Origin: Gnetum montanum
Taxonomy: Eukaryota > Streptophyta > Gnetopsida > Gnetales > Gnetaceae
Length of the DNA: 64,000 nucleotides
Assembly: GCA_015680685.1 (NCBI GenBank)
Contig: MNCI01035665.1
Span: forward strand, 197,890-261,889
Direction of reading: 5' to 3'
Position numbers and translations under genes: made by a program. A model generated the notes under the pieces. It ran no database searches and was not told where the DNA came from. It was given only the letters and a program-made list of their open reading frames with translations. Numbering within the stretch: position 1 is the stretch's first letter; each line of letters begins with the position of its first letter. This document shows positions 1 through 10,949 of this stretch, piece after piece.

Positions 1-356
1 AGTTGAACCCCAAGGTCATGATGTGGTTGCTACTTAGTCATTTAATGGATCACAAAGCCTATCGAGTTTGGGATGGCAAGGAACATAGAATTATTGAATC
101 ATGTAATATGATGTTTGACAAAATGTTTTAAAATGCACATCACATCTTGAGCCATGAGCAAATGAAAAGGTCTACAGTGAACTCTCCTAGAGTTAAAAAT
201 GACTCACATCCTTTTACATCCTTGACTAATAAAAATCATGATGAAGAAGCTAGCATAGATGAAGGAGGTAAAGTCATTATCTCTTCCATTTTGTATTAGC
301 AACCATTGTATTTTAACAAGCAACTAAAAGATCTAAGATCAATAGGGTTAGAATAT
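1..356 (+). pseudogene. Ty1/copia polyprotein fragment (integrase-RT junction)
   Basis: Around 43-130 one frame reads ...HKAYRVWDGKEHRII...MMFD and then stops. It resembles the short stretch after the Ty1/copia integrase core, where 'YRL(W/Y)D...R.VI.SRDV.F(D/E)' is typical. No catalytic residue lies in this fragment, so the call rests on one motif. The rest, to 356, has no clear coding match. RLG-1 is inserted immediately after base 356, so this is older host sequence for that insertion. A chance resemblance cannot be excluded. Confidence 0.4.
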
Positions 357-1206
357 TGATAAATTGTGTTTTTCTTATGCTTCGATATTAGGGTGGTCAT
401 AGTATTAGGTACACAATATCGTGGCCCAAGATGCGATATCATACATTTGATATCGTAGGGTTACTCCTGGGTCTATAAATACAGTGCCCAAGAGCACAAT
501 TGGAAGTAAGTTTTTGGTAGTCAAGTAGTGAAACTCTTGCAATTTGTCCATTTGAAAGTTAGAATATTTTCCAAGTTCCCGCAGTAGGAGGTCTAAGTGT
601 GAATGGATCTTTATTCAAGCATTGATGTACCTAAACACACCATTGTGTTGGCAAGAAAGACAAGCTCTTTGATCCATTCCTTACAGCACTTGAGACTTTC
701 TTTCATATGGATTTATATTTTATGCAATTTACATAAATATTATTTATGTAGTAATTAATTTTGATTAATCAAGAAACTTATTAAGATACACAAGCACAAC
801 CCCTTTGAACATATGTGTGACACTTGGTAACTTAAAAACAACTAGCATTTGATAGCCCAACAATGTTTGCACAAGGTTCAGGATGTGTTCGAGAAGTGGG
901 AACGGTTACTTGTGTTAGGCTAGATTAGACCATAGTTTACTTAGCATTTAATCACTCTTACTTTCATTCTTGTTCTAGGCGAATAAATTGATAAATACAC
1001 AAAATAATAAAAATCTTATGCCTCAATCATACTTAACCATACAATTGTACTCCACAAGTGGGACTTGGAAGACAATGAACAGACAACACACATGTACTAT
1101 TTAGTTCTAGTGTACTTAGTAATTATAGTCTGCAGAATTTGACGAGATCACACGTGAATGCCCGTGATTCGTATGGTTGGGCATAGGGGTACCTTGTTGC
1201 TCATCA
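357..1206 (+). repeat. 5' LTR of RLG-1
   Basis: It starts TGATAAATTG and ends CTCATCA. It aligns along its whole length with 9585-10423: shared blocks include the TATA region, 'agaatattttcc', 'ggatctttattcaagcattg' and 'aataggggtacc' near the end. The U3 part holds several GATATC-like motifs upstream of the TATA box. The primer-binding site follows directly. Confidence 0.9.
474..480 (+). promoter_or_regulatory. TATA box in 5' LTR of RLG-1
   Basis: TATAAAT lies about 120 bp into the LTR. The equivalent TATAAAT in the 3' LTR is at 9702-9708, and all other RLG LTRs in the window carry TATAAATA at the matching place. It is the likely core promoter for the genomic RNA. Transcription would start roughly 25-35 bp downstream by analogy with other plant LTRs. 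Confidence 0.7.
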
Positions 1207-1207
1207 T

Positions 1208-1226
1208 TAGTGCCATTGTTGGGGAC
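1208..1226 (+). other. Primer-binding site of RLG-1 (tRNA-Asp-like)
   Basis: The sequence tagtgccattgttggggac follows the LTR end by one base. It is a decayed form of TGGCGCCGTTGCCGGGGA, the complement of the 3' end of plant tRNA-Asp. RLG-3 has a better preserved version (28822-28840), which fixes the interpretation. Confidence 0.8.
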
Positions 1227-1375
1227 TATAGTTCTTTGTGCACTATCTAAACCTATTGAAACTTAGTAACCTCACTATTCAAACCCTCAGAGTCAAACCC
1301 AATGAACATAAAAAATTATTATTATCATTAAATTAAACCTTAACTACACACTATTTACAATTTTATTAACACAAA

Positions 1376-3850
1376 ATATCTTCTTCTCATAGAAATCCAT
1401 CTCCGCCCAGGGCAGTTCATGTGCCTCAATAATACCAAGTGGTATATGCTCATCCTAATGAGTATGTACCAGACTTTACCTTCATCTTGCATCAAGATGA
1501 ATTGATATGGTGGCATAATATAGAAGGCAACATTGTGTTGCCACCTGACTGATCTATTCCAAAAATGCTTTAGCTAATGCTTGTGTGACACAGGCTTCAA
1601 CATCTCCATGGAGAATACGAGATGCAAGATCCCAACTCAAGGGATTATCATCCCACTGAAGTGCAAAGATTAAGGGATCAATAGCTGGAGCACCAACATA
1701 AGCTTGTGAAGGGAAAAGGGTCAAATAGTTTTTCACCTTTGCTTGGCCTAATTGATGAAGGTGACCACTTATTTAGTGATTCTTCTCTCTTTGAATTTGT
1801 TTAAGGAGCCCTCAACCAGAATGTACAATCCACAATCCATAATCCATAATCCAGGTTCTAGTCAAGATGGATCCAATGACAAAAATGGATCTAGAGAAGC
1901 AAGTTAAGAAAAGGGGAACAAAGGAGGTCATGATTGCAATCGTGGTTGCGAGCACTGAAAGAAGGGTGATGGCATTAGCACGGAGCAAGTTCCTCTTCTT
2001 ATTTCTCTTCATCATCATTGTATTATTATTCATCTAGTTCAAATCATGGCCATAGAAGAAATAACCATGATGGAGGTGACTAACAGGACCAGAACAATAG
2101 AAGGGACCATTAGGATAGTTGTAACCAAAGACGTGGGTAATCTAGAGAGGCCCATCATCAAGAAAGAAGGGCTAGTAGAGAACATCGTAGGCACTGCCAT
2201 CATGGCCTTGATGAACCTCTACTTGCTACTTAGGGCATGTTGAATATTGCAAAGGTTATGAGGATTCCAACAAGGCATGTGAAGGACAGTAGAATAAAGA
2301 GGCTGGATATGAACAGCATCCCTTGGTTTGAGGGAGGATATGATGTTGATCTGCAAAATCATCTTTAGGCCTTCCAAGATGTATGTGCCTTGCATAATAT
2401 TAAGAATGGCTAGAAAAAGCTTAAATTATTTCCAAGGACACTCATAAAAGAAGTAGAAAATTAGTATTGATCCTTAGAACCAAAATCAATCATGCGGTGG
2501 AGTATGATGTTGGAATTATTCAATGACAAATATCAAACATACTCTCGAGGATCCAATCTAAGAAAACAAATTTAAGGGTGGAAACAAGGGAATCATGAGC
2601 CCTTGGATGCTACTATTGGTTGATATTACTCCCTATTTCATAGGTGTCCTGGCCATGGATACTCTCAACTTGATCAGCTTCACCATATTATAGATGGGTT
2701 ACGGTCTGAAACTAGGAAAACACTTAGTGTCTATGCCCAAGGAAGATTGATAGAGTTAAGTACTATTGAATTTAAAAATTAATTAAGTAGGTATCCAAGG
2801 AGGATAAAGAACTGAGAAAACGTGAAAGTGTAGAAGAATACAACAGGGACCCTTCTATTCAAAAAAAAAAAAGGGCTCTGATTTTGTGACAATGAGGATG
2901 AATTCACCAAAGATGAGGTGGATAATCAAAAAACCTTGCCATTATTAAAATTGTAGTTAGAAATCATGGCTAGGATTGATCAATTGTGGGACTCCATGGA
3001 CAATAGGTTTCAAGCTATTTTAAAAATTGCTAAAGAGTCTAATGAGCAAAGTGGTGAGTGTGAGCATTGGAGACGTAAGGAAGCTGAACATGCCATATTT
3101 ATAGGTAAGGGTAAAATGGCTATGATAGAGATGGCTATGAATAGCAACTCAGATGATGATGGTGAGTGTGATGTCTACCAGTATGAAAATTCTAAGGAAT
3201 GTTGTCTAATTGTATCACACTTGTAGGAATCTGGGATGTATGCCTTACATCCATGACTTGCATAAAGGTAAATGCCCAAAAGATTTCCTTATCCATAAGG
3301 CAATCCTCAATAGTTCCACCAACCATAGCAATATTATTCAAGTGGAACTCCATCACAACCATATGAATTATACCAATAGTGGCAACAACCACAATTGTGG
3401 GCATTACCACCTCCAAGGCAGCAGTACCCTTATCGACAACCAAATCCTTATGCTTACTATGTTCAGCAACATTCATCTCTGAGGGACTCCTTTGGTCATG
3501 TTGCTACTTACCAACCCCACCACTACCCTCTTGAAACATACCAATCATCCTATCCAAGGAGGGATGCCACCTACTACCCTCATGCACCTCTTATTCCTAC
3601 ACCTACTCCTCCACCTCTTGCACAACTACCACCTACTCCATCCATGCAAGGTGAATTTCCTATACAACCATAGCAAAGTAATGCTACAAGGATAGTTAAT
3701 CTGCAAGTGATTAATCCATTAAATGGGTTGGAACCATGAATAAAGAAAAGACCTCTTTTTCGACCTCGTAGTCCACTAAAGCCCTCAAACACATCGACGG
3801 TTGGTAACCCTACTCCTGCAACTTCCTTTGTTTCCTCTTTATCCAAGTTC
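1376..3850 (+). pseudogene. gag: gag pseudogene of RLG-1
   Basis: Segments in order: an N-terminal block around 1440-1570 (YAHPNEYVPDFTFILHQ), a basic Arg/His/Asp-rich stretch ending EPLLAT (about 2050-2230), the capsid core (about 2300-2760, with MLELFNDKYQTYS and HRCPGHGYSQ), a Cys/His motif CDVYQYENSKECC near 3168, and a Pro/Tyr/Gln-rich tail (3230-3700). There is no classical CCHC knuckle. The start codon, placed by comparison with RLG-3 (28967) and RLG-6 (55076), is ATA at 1376-1378 instead of ATG. Numerous stops and frame changes make it non-functional. Gag would package the element RNA into virus-like particles. Confidence 0.8.
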
Positions 3851-4440
3851 CCTTCAAACCAAAATCCTTCTCAAATCCATATTGTAATGCTGACACATGT
3901 TGTATCTAATTGGATTTGAGCTGGTAACCTACCCATAAAGTTAGTTGATCCTAGGAGTCCCCTTATTTACTTACAAATTACTAGGAATGAGCCTTGTAAA
4001 GCTCTTCTTAACTCTAGTTTCAATGTTAATTTGCTCTCGCATGAGATGTACACAATGTAGAACCTCCCTCCCTTGAAGAAGAGCAACATTTAGCTCGAAT
4101 TGGTGGACTAGTCCATCATTGTTCCATTAGGACTAGTTAAGGACATCATCACTACCATTTGTGGGTGGTCATATCCTGTTGATTTTCTAGTAATCAAAGT
4201 GGAGAACTGTAACGCGGACTTTCTAATTATTATGGGAAAGGTGTGGTTAAGTGCTATTGATGCCAAAATCGGCATTACAGATCTTTCTTTAGAAATATCA
4301 AAATAAAATGAGTTTGGGAAGATCAAGAAGAAGAGAGTTCCAAGTATCACGTATAGAGATTTAGGATTCCATTGTGTGCAAAAGTTATGATCAGTAAAGC
4401 AAACATCTATCTTTGCATGTAAGTAGTGTGCACTAGAAGT
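3851..4440 (+). pseudogene. Aspartic protease pseudogene of RLG-1
   Basis: A retropepsin-like segment. The active-site region reads CKALLNSSFNVNL near 3990-4030, where RLG-3 has RALLDSGSRVNL, so the catalytic Asp is Asn here. Downstream, TICGWSYPVDFLVIKVE and FLIIMGKVWLS (about 4150-4250) match the C-terminal half of the enzyme in the other copies. In-frame stops include TAG at 4058-4060 where RLG-6 has Trp. The protease would cut the Gag-Pol polyprotein; this copy cannot. Confidence 0.75.
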
Positions 4441-4456
4441 TGATATCTAGAGATGT

Positions 4457-4765
4457 TTGTATGCAGTAGCCACAAGACAAGAAGACACCCAGTGGTTGAC
4501 AGCTAATTCTAGTAGCCATAAATTATGCAGGGAACCTACTGAGGGCCTAATGTATGAATATGTTGCAAGTATGGATGAACTCAAGCAAGTTCATCACCAG
4601 CTCTTTGAAGGAGAAAATGATGATGTCAATTGGGATGAGTTGGAAATTTTTAATAATTTTAAACAAAAGCTCCTTGAATTGAAGACACTACTAGTTGGAA
4701 TGAAGTACAGATTTTTGAAAAATGGGAGGCCAGTTATCATTAACGCCAAGATTGCTACTAAATAG
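4457..4765 (+). pseudogene. Protease-RT linker of RLG-1
   Basis: A 102-codon open stretch in the polyprotein frame. It begins just after the conserved RCLY and continues YAVATRQEDTQWL, which matches YVATTQE...WL in RLG-3 and RLG-6. The rest is acidic (VHHQLFEGENDDVNW) and ends near NGRPVIINAKIATK before a stop. It bridges protease and RT, and its function is unknown. RLG-4 retains a related linker although it has lost protease and RT. Confidence 0.6.
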
Positions 4766-5720
4766 AAGAGAAAGCTGATAAAAGTTGTGGAAAAATTGTC
4801 AGTAGCCTTTGTCTGATCATATTCCAAACTCATTGGTATAGATCCAAGAATATGCCAACATCGAATATACATTGACCCTACCTTCAAGCCAAAATGACAA
4901 TCGCAATGGTGTTTGAATCCTAAGTTAAAGAAAATTTTCAAAGAGGAGATTGGACAATTCCTTAAGGTAGGATTCATCTATCATGTCTTAGATAGTGAGT
5001 GGGTAAGTCCACTCGTGATCGTACCCAAGAAGGAAGGCAAATGACGAGTGTGCATAGAATTTTGGTTGCTCAACATGGAAACTTTCAAGGATCATTTTGT
5101 GTTACCTTTCATTGACCAAGTGCTAGACACTATTTCAAGGTGACACTATTATAGCTTTTTGGATAGTTATAGTGGCTATAACCAAATCTAGATTGCACCA
5201 GAAGACCAGGCAAAGACAACTTTCACAAGTCCTTAGAGAACTTTTGCTTACTTTCAAATGCCATTTGGTCTATGTAATGCCCCAACCACATTTCAATGAT
5301 TAGTTCTCAACATTTTCCAATAGATCGGTAGTGGGGTAAAAGTCTTTATGAATGATTTTCCTACCTACAGAGATATGTTTAAGCAAGCCTTGAACCATCT
5401 TGAGCAGGTGTTGTAGAAATGTGTTGAAACAAACCTTTGGCTCAATTGGCAAAAGAGCCATCTTATGGTCTAGGAAGGCATAGTCTTGGGGCATCGCATT
5501 TCAAAAGCAGGAATTGAGGTGGACCCTAAAAAAATAAGGGTCATCCAAGGAATAACCCACCAACCTAAAATAGTCAAAGAAGTGCAATCACTCCTTGGTC
5601 ATACTGGCTACTATCAGTGCTTCATTAAGAATTTTTCTAAAAGTGCCATGCTGTTGGTAGAATTGACAAAGAATGATGCATCATTCATATAGACCCCTAC
5701 ATGTGAAGTAGTATTTTATA
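4766..5720 (+). pseudogene. Reverse transcriptase pseudogene of RLG-1
   Basis: Motifs in order: VGFIY..LDSEWVSPLVIVPKK (about 4965-5035), HFVLPFIDQVLD (about 5093-5130), FLDSYSGYNQI (about 5157-5190), TFAYFQMPFGLCNAP (about 5240-5285), the catalytic box VFMNDFPTY (5340-5366) and GYYQCFIKNFSK (about 5608-5640). The box normally reads (Y/F)xDD, and the first Asp is Asn here. Several stops interrupt the frame, for example TAG at 5190 after NQI. RT copies the genomic RNA into DNA; this copy is dead. Confidence 0.85.
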
Positions 5721-5729
5721 ATTAAATTA

Positions 5730-6136
5730 AAATCTTATTGAAACCCCCATTCATTAAGCATTGGATTGGTTCAAACCCTTTCATGTGATGACCGATGCAT
5801 CAAATTATGCTTTGGGGGTAGTGCGTATGCAGATGGATGATCAAAATGTCCATATTATATTCACTACATAAGATGGAGCATTACAAGTGCACAACTAAAC
5901 TACACCACCACAGAAAAAGAGTTGATGGTAGTGGTGTTCACCTTAGAGAAGCTTAGGCACTATATGCTTGACTATAAAGTGTTTGTGCACATAGATCATT
6001 ATGCCATCCTATTTCTAATGAACAAACCAATGGTAAGCCCCCATGTCATATGGTGGCTCATGATTTTGCAGGAGTTTGATCTCACGATGGTAGATCATAA
6101 AGGTGTGGAGAATGTGGTCGTGGATCACTTATCATG
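5730..6136 (+). pseudogene. RNase H pseudogene of RLG-1
   Basis: After a damaged N-terminal part (VMTDASNYALG-like, about 5785-5820) the frame 5905-6136 reads TTEKELMVVVFTLEKLRHYML, then HIDHYAILFLMNKP and VDHKGVENVVVDHLS. This is the standard gypsy RNase H order (TTEKE, then TDH.AL, then ENVVADxLS). The Glu of TTEKE is kept and the Asp of xDH is kept. It would degrade RNA in the RNA-DNA hybrid during replication. Confidence 0.82.
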
Positions 6137-6329
6137 ACTAAGATGGGATGACAAGGAGAAAGAGAGCCCTTTATTTGATTAGTTTCTTGATGAATCTCTC
6201 CTTGCAGGGGCTATTAATACACAAATGCATGATGAACCAAAATGGTATGACACCATCCTCACTTATCTACTCAAGTAAGAACTGCCACAAGGGTTGGACA
6301 CTAGAAAGAAATAACAGTTTCTTCACCAA

Positions 6330-7560
6330 GTCAAACATTTTATGGAGATTAATGGAAACCTTTACAAAGTCTATTCTGATGGCCTAGTACGTTGGTGTGT
6401 TCCTAATATGGATCAATTGCATGTTCTCCAAGATGCTCATGAAGGTCCTTGTGAAAGCCATTATGCTAGGAGATGGATGACCATAAAAATCCTCATGGTA
6501 GGGTATTATTGGACAACAATCTTCAAGGATGCACATCAATTCGTTCATGCTTGTGATCGTTGCCAAAGGGATGGTGGAATGACAACTCGAATGGAGAGAC
6601 CACAATAATGGATACAACATCTCGAGTTATTTGATATTTGAGGCATTGACTTTATGGGTCCCATCACACCTTTATCAAATGGAAAGGCATATATAATAGT
6701 CACAGTTGACTATTGTACCAACTGGGCAGAAGCAGTAACTATCACCAACTGTACATTGACCACTACTACTGACTTTGTATAATAAAACATTGTAAATAGG
6801 TTTGTTATAAGTCATGCATTAAGTTATGATAATGAAACTCATTTTACAGGTGCCACTTTTCGAAAATTGATGTAGCACTTGGGGGTTGAACATAAACTCA
6901 CAACACCATATCATCCCCAAGCCAATGGTCAAGCTGAGGTCATTAATCAAGATATTAATGCATACCATTAGCAAATATTGAAGGGACTAAAGCACTAAAT
7001 TAAATGATTCCCTTTGGGCCTATCACTCCACATTGAATTTTCCTATAGGTTATTCTCCATATGAGCTTATGTATGGAAAACTACCAACATTGCCCATCCA
7101 ATTCGAGCTCCGTACACTCTCTACAGCTTGTGACCTTGACCTAAATCTAAGTCTAGCACAGAACGAATGATTGATGAACCCTAACTTGCTAGATGAAAAT
7201 TGGTTAATGGCCCTATCATCCAATGAAATGCATAACACATTCAAGAAGAAATTCCATGATCTCAAAATAACAAAAGTCAATTTTTAACTAGGAGACAAGG
7301 TTCTCCATTGGAATCCTACACATGTACCCCAATGAACCAAATTTCAAACATTGTGGGAAGGACCTTAAATCATTGATGAGACTTTTCCATTTGGGGCCAT
7401 GATCATCTACAAACCTGATATTCCAAATAAGAAACAATTAGTCAACATTCAACAAATAAAACCTTTCCATGAGCCCAAGCCAACTAACTCAATAAACACC
7501 TCACCAGATGGACAACCACGCTCAATCTTTTGGATCTCTCACTTCCAACTTAGTTGTGGG
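6330..7560 (+). pseudogene. Integrase pseudogene of RLG-1
   Basis: The zinc-binding HHCC part is visible at about 6430-6580 (DAHEGPCESHYAR, then HACDRCQRDGG). The core follows: IDFMGPITPL (first Asp, about 6643-6675), SYDNETHFTG (second Asp, about 6822-6852) and PYHPQANGQAEV (Glu, about 6907-6945), so D, D and E are all present. The C-terminal tail includes GDKVLHWNPTHVPQ (about 7293-7335). Stops occur throughout. Integrase would insert the DNA copy and leave 5-bp target duplications. Confidence 0.85.
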
Positions 7561-7570
7561 GGAGATGGCC
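7551..7570 (+). promoter_or_regulatory. Internal purine tract at end of RLG-1 coding region
   Basis: tagttgtgggggagatggcc lies at the end of the coding region. Equivalent tracts sit at the same place in RLG-2, -3, -4 and -6 and resemble the LTR-adjacent tract agtcatgggggta. It could act as a second plus-strand primer, but that is inference. Confidence 0.4.
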
Positions 7571-9571
7571 ACCCATAATAACACCTCTTGGGGCTCCTTA
7601 GTCTTTTGAATTTTTTGTTTTACATATTTTTTATTTTACAACTTTTTGTTTTCATCTTCTTTATTTTACATTTTTGTTTTATATATTTGAATTTTTTAAA
7701 TTATTGATCTTCTTTTAGTTTTTGTTTTACAGCATTATTAATATTTTCAATATCTATTGTCTACTCTTTTACTTTCTTTTATGGTTATGTTTACTTGTGT
7801 TTGATGTGTTTTTCTACTTTTTTTGCTAATAAGGTAGTAGGTACAATGGTAATACACTACTCGATGATGGTATTCTTCATTTGTAATTTGATTGTTGATG
7901 TCTAGTTCTTGACTTTGAATGTTGTTACTGACAACTAGGGTATGGTTTCTTTTCATGTAACAGGTAGTGAGTCCACATCATCCACCCATCCACATACTCT
8001 ATGGTTTTCCTGATTTTGGAAGCGTGCAGTCTCTTCTTCATTAATGCAACTTTAATAAATTGATGACTTGTGTAGTTTCTGGACTTGGGAAGGAATCAAA
8101 GGTTTGGACAAGATGTGGCTTCAAAGGGATGTAGTATTCTTCATGTTTTTTTTGTTTTCCTGCGTGCATGAGTATTCTCGGAAGCTTCTCACCATTCAAC
8201 ATCATTTCATAATAGGAAGTCAAATAAGTCCTTGCATGGTGTGGTCCTCATCAATAAAAAAAAGATGAGGATTCAAAGCACACCCCTTAGACAAAATAAA
8301 TGCAAAAAATGCATGGGTATTTGCATGGTGTGGTTTCTATTCAAAAAAAATGTGGGAATTCAAAGCACACCCCTTAGACCAAATAAAAGGGCTATAAGCA
8401 CTAGTTATGAGACTTGTCTTATCCCCTCTAATTAAGGCCCTTTCTCACTTCCTACCTTCACTCCAATTTGGAATGGTGATTGTTTTGTGGGAGCATTCTT
8501 GTGTCTTAGGGGATAGACTAGCCTTAGAATGTCAATGCGAAGTCACTGAAAGTGGTTGGTTTTGGTCTAGACTAAGGATGGATCCTACCAAGTTATTTAA
8601 TCACAAACTTCATAAGGGACTACATGTAACCATAATTAGGAACTCCATTCCACTCTCTCTATCATCCATTTATGATTTTCATGCCTCACCTCACTGCTAG
8701 TTTCATGTTTTGATTCAATGTTCTAGTTTGATATGTCAAGTTTTTCAATCAGTTACTTTTGGATTTTTGTACTTAATTTTCCATAACCATTAATCATCCA
8801 TGGTGCCCATGGACTCTTTGGTTTGAAGTTATGTAAGGGTGTAAAAGGCCTATGCCTACTTTGGGGAGGACCCACTTGCATATCGTTTGGTTTGGTGAAG
8901 TTCAATTCTTTACCCTTAGACATTGTTACAATTAAATTCTTTTTATTTACCCCATCCATGGCATCCAATTGTATGCACCTTCACAATTGTTTGTGATGAA
9001 ATCCTTTTTATTATTGTGAATACCCTCTTTTCAATATTCATTGTGTTAAGCTTTTTCTAAATTTGATGGATCGCTTCTCTTACTTAACCCATTCATCAGT
9101 CTTTCCACTAATAATATCAAGCAACTAATCTATCACAATCATAACTCAGCTAGATAAACCCACCGACAAGAGAAGGTATTCAACTATTATTTGTACACTA
9201 TATATACTAATCCTTAGTTCTATTGTGATTGCAGTGGGAAGCGTGGACTAGAAGCGAGACTGTCTTCACCAAGGAGGATGCAACCATATCACTCTCGGGA
9301 GATTGTTCATGATCGCTAGATCTCTTCTACCTCTCCCTCATTCTTCTATGCCAAGAGGGGTTGGATGTTCTTTGGATCCATGGGTGTTCTTTCCAATTTT
9401 CATGAACACCCAATTTTGTAAAAAATTGTAATGTTGTATGCTTTGGCACTTCCTTATTTGTCTATTTTCTCTATGTCACTCTGCATGTTAGTCAAATAAG
9501 TCCATACCCCCTAATATATTTTGTAAAGGACTTGTTCCTCTTCTTCTATACTCAAGGATGAGTTTTTATTT
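7571..9571 (+). other. 3' untranslated region of RLG-1
   Basis: About 2 kb without coding signal. It holds T-rich tandem units of the type ttttgttttaca (7600-7740), the stem-loop module twice (8231-8289 and 8321-8378) and the conserved block actttggggaggacccacttgcat (about 8857-8880). The same layout appears in every RLG copy, so the region is conserved non-coding sequence rather than filler. The open stretches at 8068-8700 are out of any retroelement frame and look accidental. Confidence 0.65.
8231..8378 (+). repeat. Tandem pair of 3'-UTR stem-loop modules (RLG-1)
   Basis: Two direct copies, each starting ttgcatggtgtgg and ending caaagcacaccccttaga, with an A-rich middle. GGTGTG at the left can pair with CACACC at the right, giving a stem with an A-rich loop. 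RLG-3 has one copy and RLG-6 has three. Confidence 0.7.
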
Positions 9572-9584
9572 AGTCATGGGGGTA
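9572..9584 (+). promoter_or_regulatory. Polypurine tract of RLG-1
   Basis: agtcatgggggta directly precedes the TG of the 3' LTR. It is the plus-strand primer site in the standard LTR-retrotransposon model. The same core is next to the 3' LTR of RLG-3, -4, -5 and -6. Confidence 0.8.
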
Positions 9585-10423
9585 TGATAAATCATGTTTT
9601 TCATACACTCTGATATCAGGATGGCCACGATATTGGGTATACGATATTGCAGCCCAAGATGTAATATCATACAGTTGATATCATAGGATTACTCCCGGGT
9701 CTATAAATACAGCCCCTAGGTGCACAATTAGGAGTAAGTTTTTGGTATTCAAGTAGTAAAACTCTTGCATTTTGTCCATTTGAAAGTTAGAATATTTTCC
9801 AAGTGCCCGCAACAGGAGGTCTAAGTGTGAATAGATCTTTATTCAAGCATTGATGTACCTAAACACACCATTGTGTTGGCAATAAAGACAAACTCTTTGA
9901 TTCATTCCTTACAGCACTTAAGACTTCCTTTCTTATGCATTTATATTTTATGCAACTTACATAAATATTATTTATGCAGTAATTAATTTTGATTAATCAA
10001 GAAACTTATTGAGATACACAAGCACGACCTCTTCGAACATATGCGTGACACTTGGTAGCTCATAAACAACTAGCGTTTGACAATCTAGCAGTGTTTGCAC
10101 AAGGTTCAAGATGTGTCTAGGGGTTACTTGTGTTAGGCTAGATTAGACCATAGTTTACCTAGCACTTAATCACTCTTACTTTCATTCTTTTTTTAGGAGA
10201 ATAATTTGATAAAAACACAAAATAATAAAAATATTATGCCTTGGTCACACTTAAACATACAATTGTACTCCACAAGCGGGATGTGAAGATAATGAATGGA
10301 CAACACACATACATTGTTTAACTGTAACGTACTTAGTAATTATAGTCTATGGAATTTGACTGCATTGCATGTGAATGCCTATGATTGGTATGGTTGGGAA
10401 TAGGGGTACCTTTCCGCTCATTA
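9585..10423 (+). repeat. 3' LTR of RLG-1
   Basis: Partner of 357-1206. It begins TGATAAATCATG and ends CCGCTCATTA, where the 5' LTR ends TTGCTCATCA. TATA box at 9702-9708. Small substitutions and indels separate the two LTRs, so the insertion is not recent. AATAT follows at 10424-10428. Confidence 0.9.
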
Positions 10424-10428
10424 AATAT

Positions 10429-10949
10429 ATAAATGAGTTATTATAAGAAAAGACTATTGAGTGGGAAATTAATAGATCATTTTAATTTGGTTAATTTAAA
10501 ATATGATACTTGAAGTAGGAGAACTTGTGAGTATGCAAAATAAAGACTACTATGGGGTAATGAAAACAAAGTATGATATATTAATTAAAACTAACAATTG
10601 GAAACTTATTCAATTGAGAGACTAATTACCAACCATGTTTAAGAGAGTCCTTCTTAGTCATAGTAAAATAATTTTATCATTATAATGATAAAAAGGAGCT
10701 TTATTGGTTAGTGTTTTTATGGGAATTATTATTTTGAAAAGAGTTTTGTTGCAAGGATAACTACTTTGTTACTAGACTTTATTGTTGTAAATAAATCATT
10801 TTTGGCAAAGAGAGGAACTTTTTCATGGACATCGTATATTGGTTTTGTTTTTTATTTTCAATGTGAAAATTAATTCTTAATAAATATTTGATTAATTTGG
10901 AAAATATAAAAATTCTCTCAACAAAATAATATATATATATCATAAATAT
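10429..10949. other. No recognisable feature
   Basis: Very AT-rich sequence with a short (TA) run near 10930. I see no coding frame, repeat or LTR boundary. It is the right flank of the RLG-1 insertion and may belong to the LTR remnant that ends at 11224. Confidence 0.5.

Larger units (their letters stand above)
357..10423 (+). mobile_element. RLG-1: Ty3/gypsy LTR retrotransposon, full-length but dead
   Basis: Two long terminal repeats (357-1206 and 9585-10423) bracket an internal region with a tRNA-Asp-like primer site, then gag, protease, RT, RNase H and integrase in that order, about 2 kb of untranslated sequence and a purine tract. The 5-bp sequence AATAT occurs just before the 5' LTR (352-356) and just after the 3' LTR (10424-10428), which fits a target-site duplication. 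Every coding domain carries in-frame stops, many of them TAG, and the gag start codon reads ATA. The element cannot make its own proteins. Lineage: the LPFID and YSGYNQI motifs, integrase after RNase H and the tRNA-Asp primer suggest an Athila/Tat-like gypsy. That assignment is from memory of the families, not from a search. Confidence 0.92.

Noticed and set aside
4594-4977. 127-codon minus-strand open frame over the RLG-1 linker and RT start
   Set aside because: Antisense to recognisable linker and RT motifs, with no independent support.
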